Shown piece after piece: positions 59,686 through 64,000 of a stretch of DNA of 64,000 nucleotides. The stretch is taken from positions 79,344,645 to 79,408,644 of the forward strand of contig OW121853.1 in assembly GCA_933228895.1 (NCBI GenBank), given 5' to 3'. Within the stretch, counting starts at the first letter, position 1. Every line of letters starts with the position of its first letter. Origin of the DNA: Platycnemis pennipes (taxonomy: Eukaryota; Arthropoda; Insecta; Odonata; Platycnemididae). Under the pieces are notes generated by a model. It did no database searches, had not been told where the DNA came from, and saw nothing but the letters and a program-made list of their open reading frames with translations. The translations under genes and the position numbers were made by a program.

Positions 59686-61111
59686 TGCATTTTAAATGAA
59701 ATCTCGTATTTATATTATCTTTATAGAAAAAGTGTATACTGACAAGAAGCAAGGGCTAAGATTCTAAAAAATATTAATATAGGTACACATATCAACGGAC
59801 CTCAACCTTAAATCATTAAAATTGCCGTAAAATCACAATTTGTTCACCGCGAATACTAAATGAAGCTCAGTTGACATAAATTATAAGTATTCCAAATCAC
59901 ATCTCAAGTCCCTCAAGAAACGAAGCAATTGCATCATCCCCTTCATCCGTTTTCAAAACCTTAAGTGAACGTCAAAGCATCTGCTGCCTTATAGACATCA
60001 CCACCGGAGAATTTTCCTCTCCATGCACCAAATTCCACCTAAGAGAGGGAATGAGAAATTGGAATTAGTTTGAGTTAGGCGATTCAACTTCACTTTGAGT
60101 TCAGAACACCGCTCTGAGTCCGACAGCTCGACGGAAATGGCGAACTAATGAACGAATCGTGGGGTTTTACCACCCGAATATCCGCTCAGCCGTCAAACAC
60201 CCAAGAACTCAAATTTCAAGATGTCGATATACGCGAGATAGATGAGGGGGAATTTCTTTTAAGCTCAGGAGCCCACTAAATCACGTCCTTTGAGTTAAAT
60301 TCTTCCGTGCAGTCACCAAAAATGCAATTAACGGTTGACTAACTTCAAGCAAGTCAGTTCCCAAGATTTGACAATTGATGGACGCCTGGGGATAAATACA
60401 TTAGATCTTAGGAAAATATGATGAGGATGATTGCATTTAGAATTTATTTATCCGAAAACAACACTCATGAAAAGCGATATCACAAGGAATATGCTTGGAA
60501 ATATGCATGAAAATCTATCCACCGAAATATGAAGTTGGTTTGTACAATCTCTTAGCTTGACTTACATTGCTAATTAATTAGGTATTCCTCATTGGATCAC
60601 ATACATATGAACTAACATGATGGACAAACTGTATTAAAACTGTGTAAAGATTTATTCATTTCAGTTTCCCGAGCCAGATTCGCATATGTTTATATTGTAT
60701 TATTCAAAGATTTTCAACTGTAATCTGCCATACTTGTGAATTTATTTTGAAAATGAGGGTTACTCACTAGCATGAAAGAAGGTAAATCTAATATCTATCT
60801 AATATATCAAGAGCGAAAAAGCATAATATTTAGAACAAGTCTTTCAGGTCTCCCTTTCTTAGCAGTAGGTATCTAGACCACATCAGAACCAGAACGCTTG
60901 TAATTCTATATTAGTGGCAAAATCGGGGCCACAATATCCAGACTGGTTGTTTAATTCTCATTTAATAACATAAAAAAAGAAAACTGTGGTTCATAGTCTC
61001 AAAACTTCCCTTTGCAAGAAAACTGTCGGATTTCAAAAGCTACTGTTGAATTCAAAAACTGGCGAAATTTTTTTGACGGAATTTGAACTCTAGCCTTATG
61101 TATACAGTGGT
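59686..61111. other. No gene recognised
   Basis: AT-rich, with a slightly GC-richer part at 60,000-60,320. No supported feature. Confidence 0.45.
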
Positions 61112-61152
61112 GATGGATACTTCTATGGTACAGTACCATAGAAGTATCCATC
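61112..61152. repeat. 41-bp perfect palindrome
   Basis: The 20-base arm GATGGATACTTCTATGGTAC (61,112-61,131) is followed by one A and then the exact reverse complement (61,133-61,152). The palindrome is perfect and has an almost loop-free centre. No second copy was seen in the window. Confidence 0.9.
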
Positions 61153-64000
61153 TGATTGATTGTGATGTAACTAATAATAACACCAAATGTAAGGTATTTT
61201 ACCTACTAAAATATCCCATCTACTTTGGCAATTAATTAAAATTCCCTTGTATTACCTTTACAGAAAAGCATACTGTTTAAATACTTAAAGCTTAAGGGGA
61301 AAGATAATAAACTGAAATTTTTACAATCTGGTTCAAAAGAGAAAAACGATATTTTTTGTTTCTTCTCATTTCACCAGTTTTGAGTGTATTTGTTTATATG
61401 ATGTAGGATGTCAATTGATGTGCTTTCAATGAAATTTACTCTCATGATGATAAAAAAAAGATTAGTTGCATTCTGGAGATCGTATTTCCGACAAAATCAT
61501 TGCAAACATTGAGAATTGAAATGCGCCGAACATGTGAGCAGTATCTGGCGATCTTAACCACGCCATCCTCGTTAAACGTCGTGAGACTATTCGAGCGATA
61601 GTAAAATGAGACCGCCGAAGAACTTGAAGGCAATGTCCGAGCAAGAAACCGTAAAAAAGGTGAAATATATCATGCATAGGGAATGGAAAATGTGCTTCAA
61701 AAACGTGTTCTATTTTAGAACGGCTAGTGAGCAACGACTGATAAAATGGGGAAAATATGGGACGAGGACAAAATGCTTGGAACTATTTGGATATTGGAAA
61801 TAGTGCTTTTTCATCTCATACTACACACAAAAGTACACTACCAATGCATCAACGATGGGTCCATATTATTAAAAAAATGTAGTTATCATGGTTATCTTTC
61901 CCAGACAGTAGTTAATTATCTGCAGTTACCTAACTACACCCAAATAAATCATGTTCCACTACAGCTTTCCAGCTTCCGAATATGTTTTCTTATCCTTGGT
62001 GGAATTTCTAGCGCGTGACCATGCGCTGGAGCAATTTTAGCTCGGCATAATTTGCACACCAATTACAATTCCTCCGATAGATACATAATTAATCATGCCA
62101 GCGTGAGCACCTGTACTGAATTTGGAAGGGGCCGCCTTGAGCAGTAAATATGGATGGTAATTGTTACTATGAATGTTAATTATCGGGGGTTCTGGAATAT
62201 TATTACGGCATAAACAGCAAAGTTGTGGATTACTGACCAAAGCTATGGAACAGCCAGAGCTTTTCAAACATTATAAAAGCAAAATTATAAATTAATGAGT
62301 AATAAATTCATGGCAAAGCCACGAGGATCACAAAATTCAAACGAGATTAGCGGATCGCATAGTCTGTGCTTCAAGCTAATTGTAAAGGTCAATGTTGTGT
62401 TTGTAAAGGTAAACATCTGTTTCCAAACACCACTCAGATAAATACACTCCTGATTACATGCCTATCTTGATAATCAGTTTTGTGATGGAAAGAAAGAAGT
62501 TTTGACCTTTCTCTCTGTATCACATATTTTCATTAAGTTACATGAAACGAGATGGAATTAAGCTAAATTAGCACGAGAAATACACGGGCTTGTTTTATTT
62601 GATGAGAGAAAATGGAACTTCGGTTGGGTACGTCATCTGCGGAAGGGTACAGAGAAGCGGAGAAGTACATGCCTACCCTTGGATTTCTTACGGGCATACT
62701 TATGGAAAAATCACAGAGGGTTCGAGAATAATTAAATGCCGCAAATAGTGCTGGCAACCCTAACATAACAGTCCATCTAACTGTTTGACGCATAGCCAAG
62801 TGGTTTTCTATTCTAGAAAGCGCATTGAAATATGGCTTGCTGAGCAAAATTAACAATTATATTCTCATTATTTCTCAATATTACCATGATCACCACCAAA
62901 TGATTGCGTTATTGCAATTATATTCTGATCCGAATAGTCCGAATGAAAAAAATCTGTGACGCAAAGGAGAGAGTAAATGCTGCTGAAGGTTGATTGCATT
63001 ATTTTTCCTATAAATTAACTTATGCATGAATGCAATTTGGCAGCCTCAATGAATGATGTTCCGTTTGATACGGGCTTTTATAAAATAATTTAAATACGAT
63101 TAACATCATCCTAAAATTATGATTATATAAACTACGGCCCTCTCTATCATTAGATCAATGAAAAAATTTACCATGGAGAGCAAAGGTAGTATTCCTCATT
63201 ACTCAATGTGAAATTGATTAATATAGACCATATAGACTAAGAAGAAATTTTATATACGAAATAAATAGCAGTCATGGACTAACTGATGGCACAATCAAAG
63301 TCACATAGGGTAGTTTAAAAATGTTTGTGGGAAACAAAGTTTTTTCTCATTTACACGTAAAATTATTTCCAACCACTGACGCTTGATTTTGACGAAACGA
63401 TCACTAGTTTAATCAAAGTAAACAGACACTAACATTTGAAGAAAACATGAAAACGATATGATTAAAACCTACTCTTTTGACGCCTTCTCATCTTCCCTAC
63501 GTAACCTTATTCAAAGACCTTCACGATAGAGACTCGAAGTGTTGAAATACAAATCCTTTAGCCTTAGGGAAACGCTAGAGTTCTTTCATGTGCGTCTCAT
63601 GGCAATTTTCCCCATGATTTTCGGTTGGACATTGAAGGAGATGTATATTATTCTGTTGCTGGCAGCGGCTGTTTGATTACCTAAGTATCACTAGGAGGAA
63701 ATGGAGTATCAAGTAAAACACAAATATCAATAAGTGACACATTCTTTGGAAAAGTACAAACTATGGTCATTGCCGAGATGGTAATCGATAATACGTCCAT
63801 CAAATATATGAAAAATGTCAAGGCAATTGCCAGTAAGCGAGGGATGATTCTAAGAGTTGAAGCAAGATTAAAAAAAAGTGGCCTGCATACTTTCGCCATA
63901 CTTTGACGAGGTAATTTCCTTGAAATCTCGCTATACCAGAATAAAGCCCTCTGAAGCGATAATCATGAAATAGAGGACCTCATACCCAAGACACGATTTT
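61153..64000. other. AT-rich, no gene recognised
   Basis: The last 2.8 kb contains short frames only (the longest about 97 codons, minus strand at 62,563-62,856), none with a recognisable domain, and no repeat shared with the rest of the window. Confidence 0.45.

Noticed and set aside
1..64000. CRISPR arrays, operons, rRNA genes, bacterial promoters
   Set aside because: No regularly spaced repeats, no packed genes, and no rRNA-like sequence were seen; the window is eukaryotic in character.

Overview
This window looks like non-coding chromosomal DNA from a large, repeat-rich arthropod genome, most likely an insect. The evidence is AT-rich sequence with scattered CpG-rich patches, no long open frames, no bacterial gene packing, several tRNA-derived SINE families, and decayed non-LTR retrotransposons whose proteins resemble arthropod LINEs. 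I cannot name the species. I found no host gene I can defend. The longest open frame is 192 codons, lies in a CpG-rich patch and shows no recognisable domain.

Layout. 1-7.9 kb is mostly featureless, with one SINE head, a fragment of a CR1-like LINE (1.8-2.0 kb) and a pyrimidine-rich block (3.4-3.75 kb). 7.9-11.2 kb carries two pieces of a second LINE family that ends in a (GAT)n tail; the second piece is split by a complete SINE. 13.7-14.2 kb has an inverted repeat and a SINE. 15.5-18.8 kb is the densest part: a possible two-exon reading frame, then a 2.4-kb reverse-strand CR1-like LINE (endonuclease and reverse transcriptase, all broken), which is itself interrupted at its FADD motif by a fragment of the GAT-tail LINE. 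19-31 kb holds more SINEs, pyrimidine-rich blocks, a CpG-rich block near 30.2-30.6 kb and a 200-bp inverted repeat at 30.8 kb. 34-50 kb holds five more SINE copies and a perfect 45-bp-arm inverted repeat at 47.6 kb. 50-64 kb has a few SINE heads, a Penelope-like terminal motif (52.5 kb), a weak integrase-like remnant (53.4 kb) and a 41-bp perfect palindrome (61.1 kb).

How the parts relate. These are layers of insertion, and the order can partly be read: the CR1-like LINE came first and a GAT-tail LINE fragment then landed in it with an 8-bp target duplication. At 10.6-11.2 kb a GAT-tail LINE was in turn hit by a SINE. A 5'-truncated copy of the same SINE at 25.4 kb has a 13-bp target duplication. 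The most unusual signals are the inverted repeats whose centres look like degenerate hammerhead-ribozyme cores (CTGANGA, hairpin, GAAA), as seen in Penelope-like elements and retrozymes, and the small spliced-looking reading frame at 15.5-15.9 kb. All similarity statements are by eye; no searches were run.
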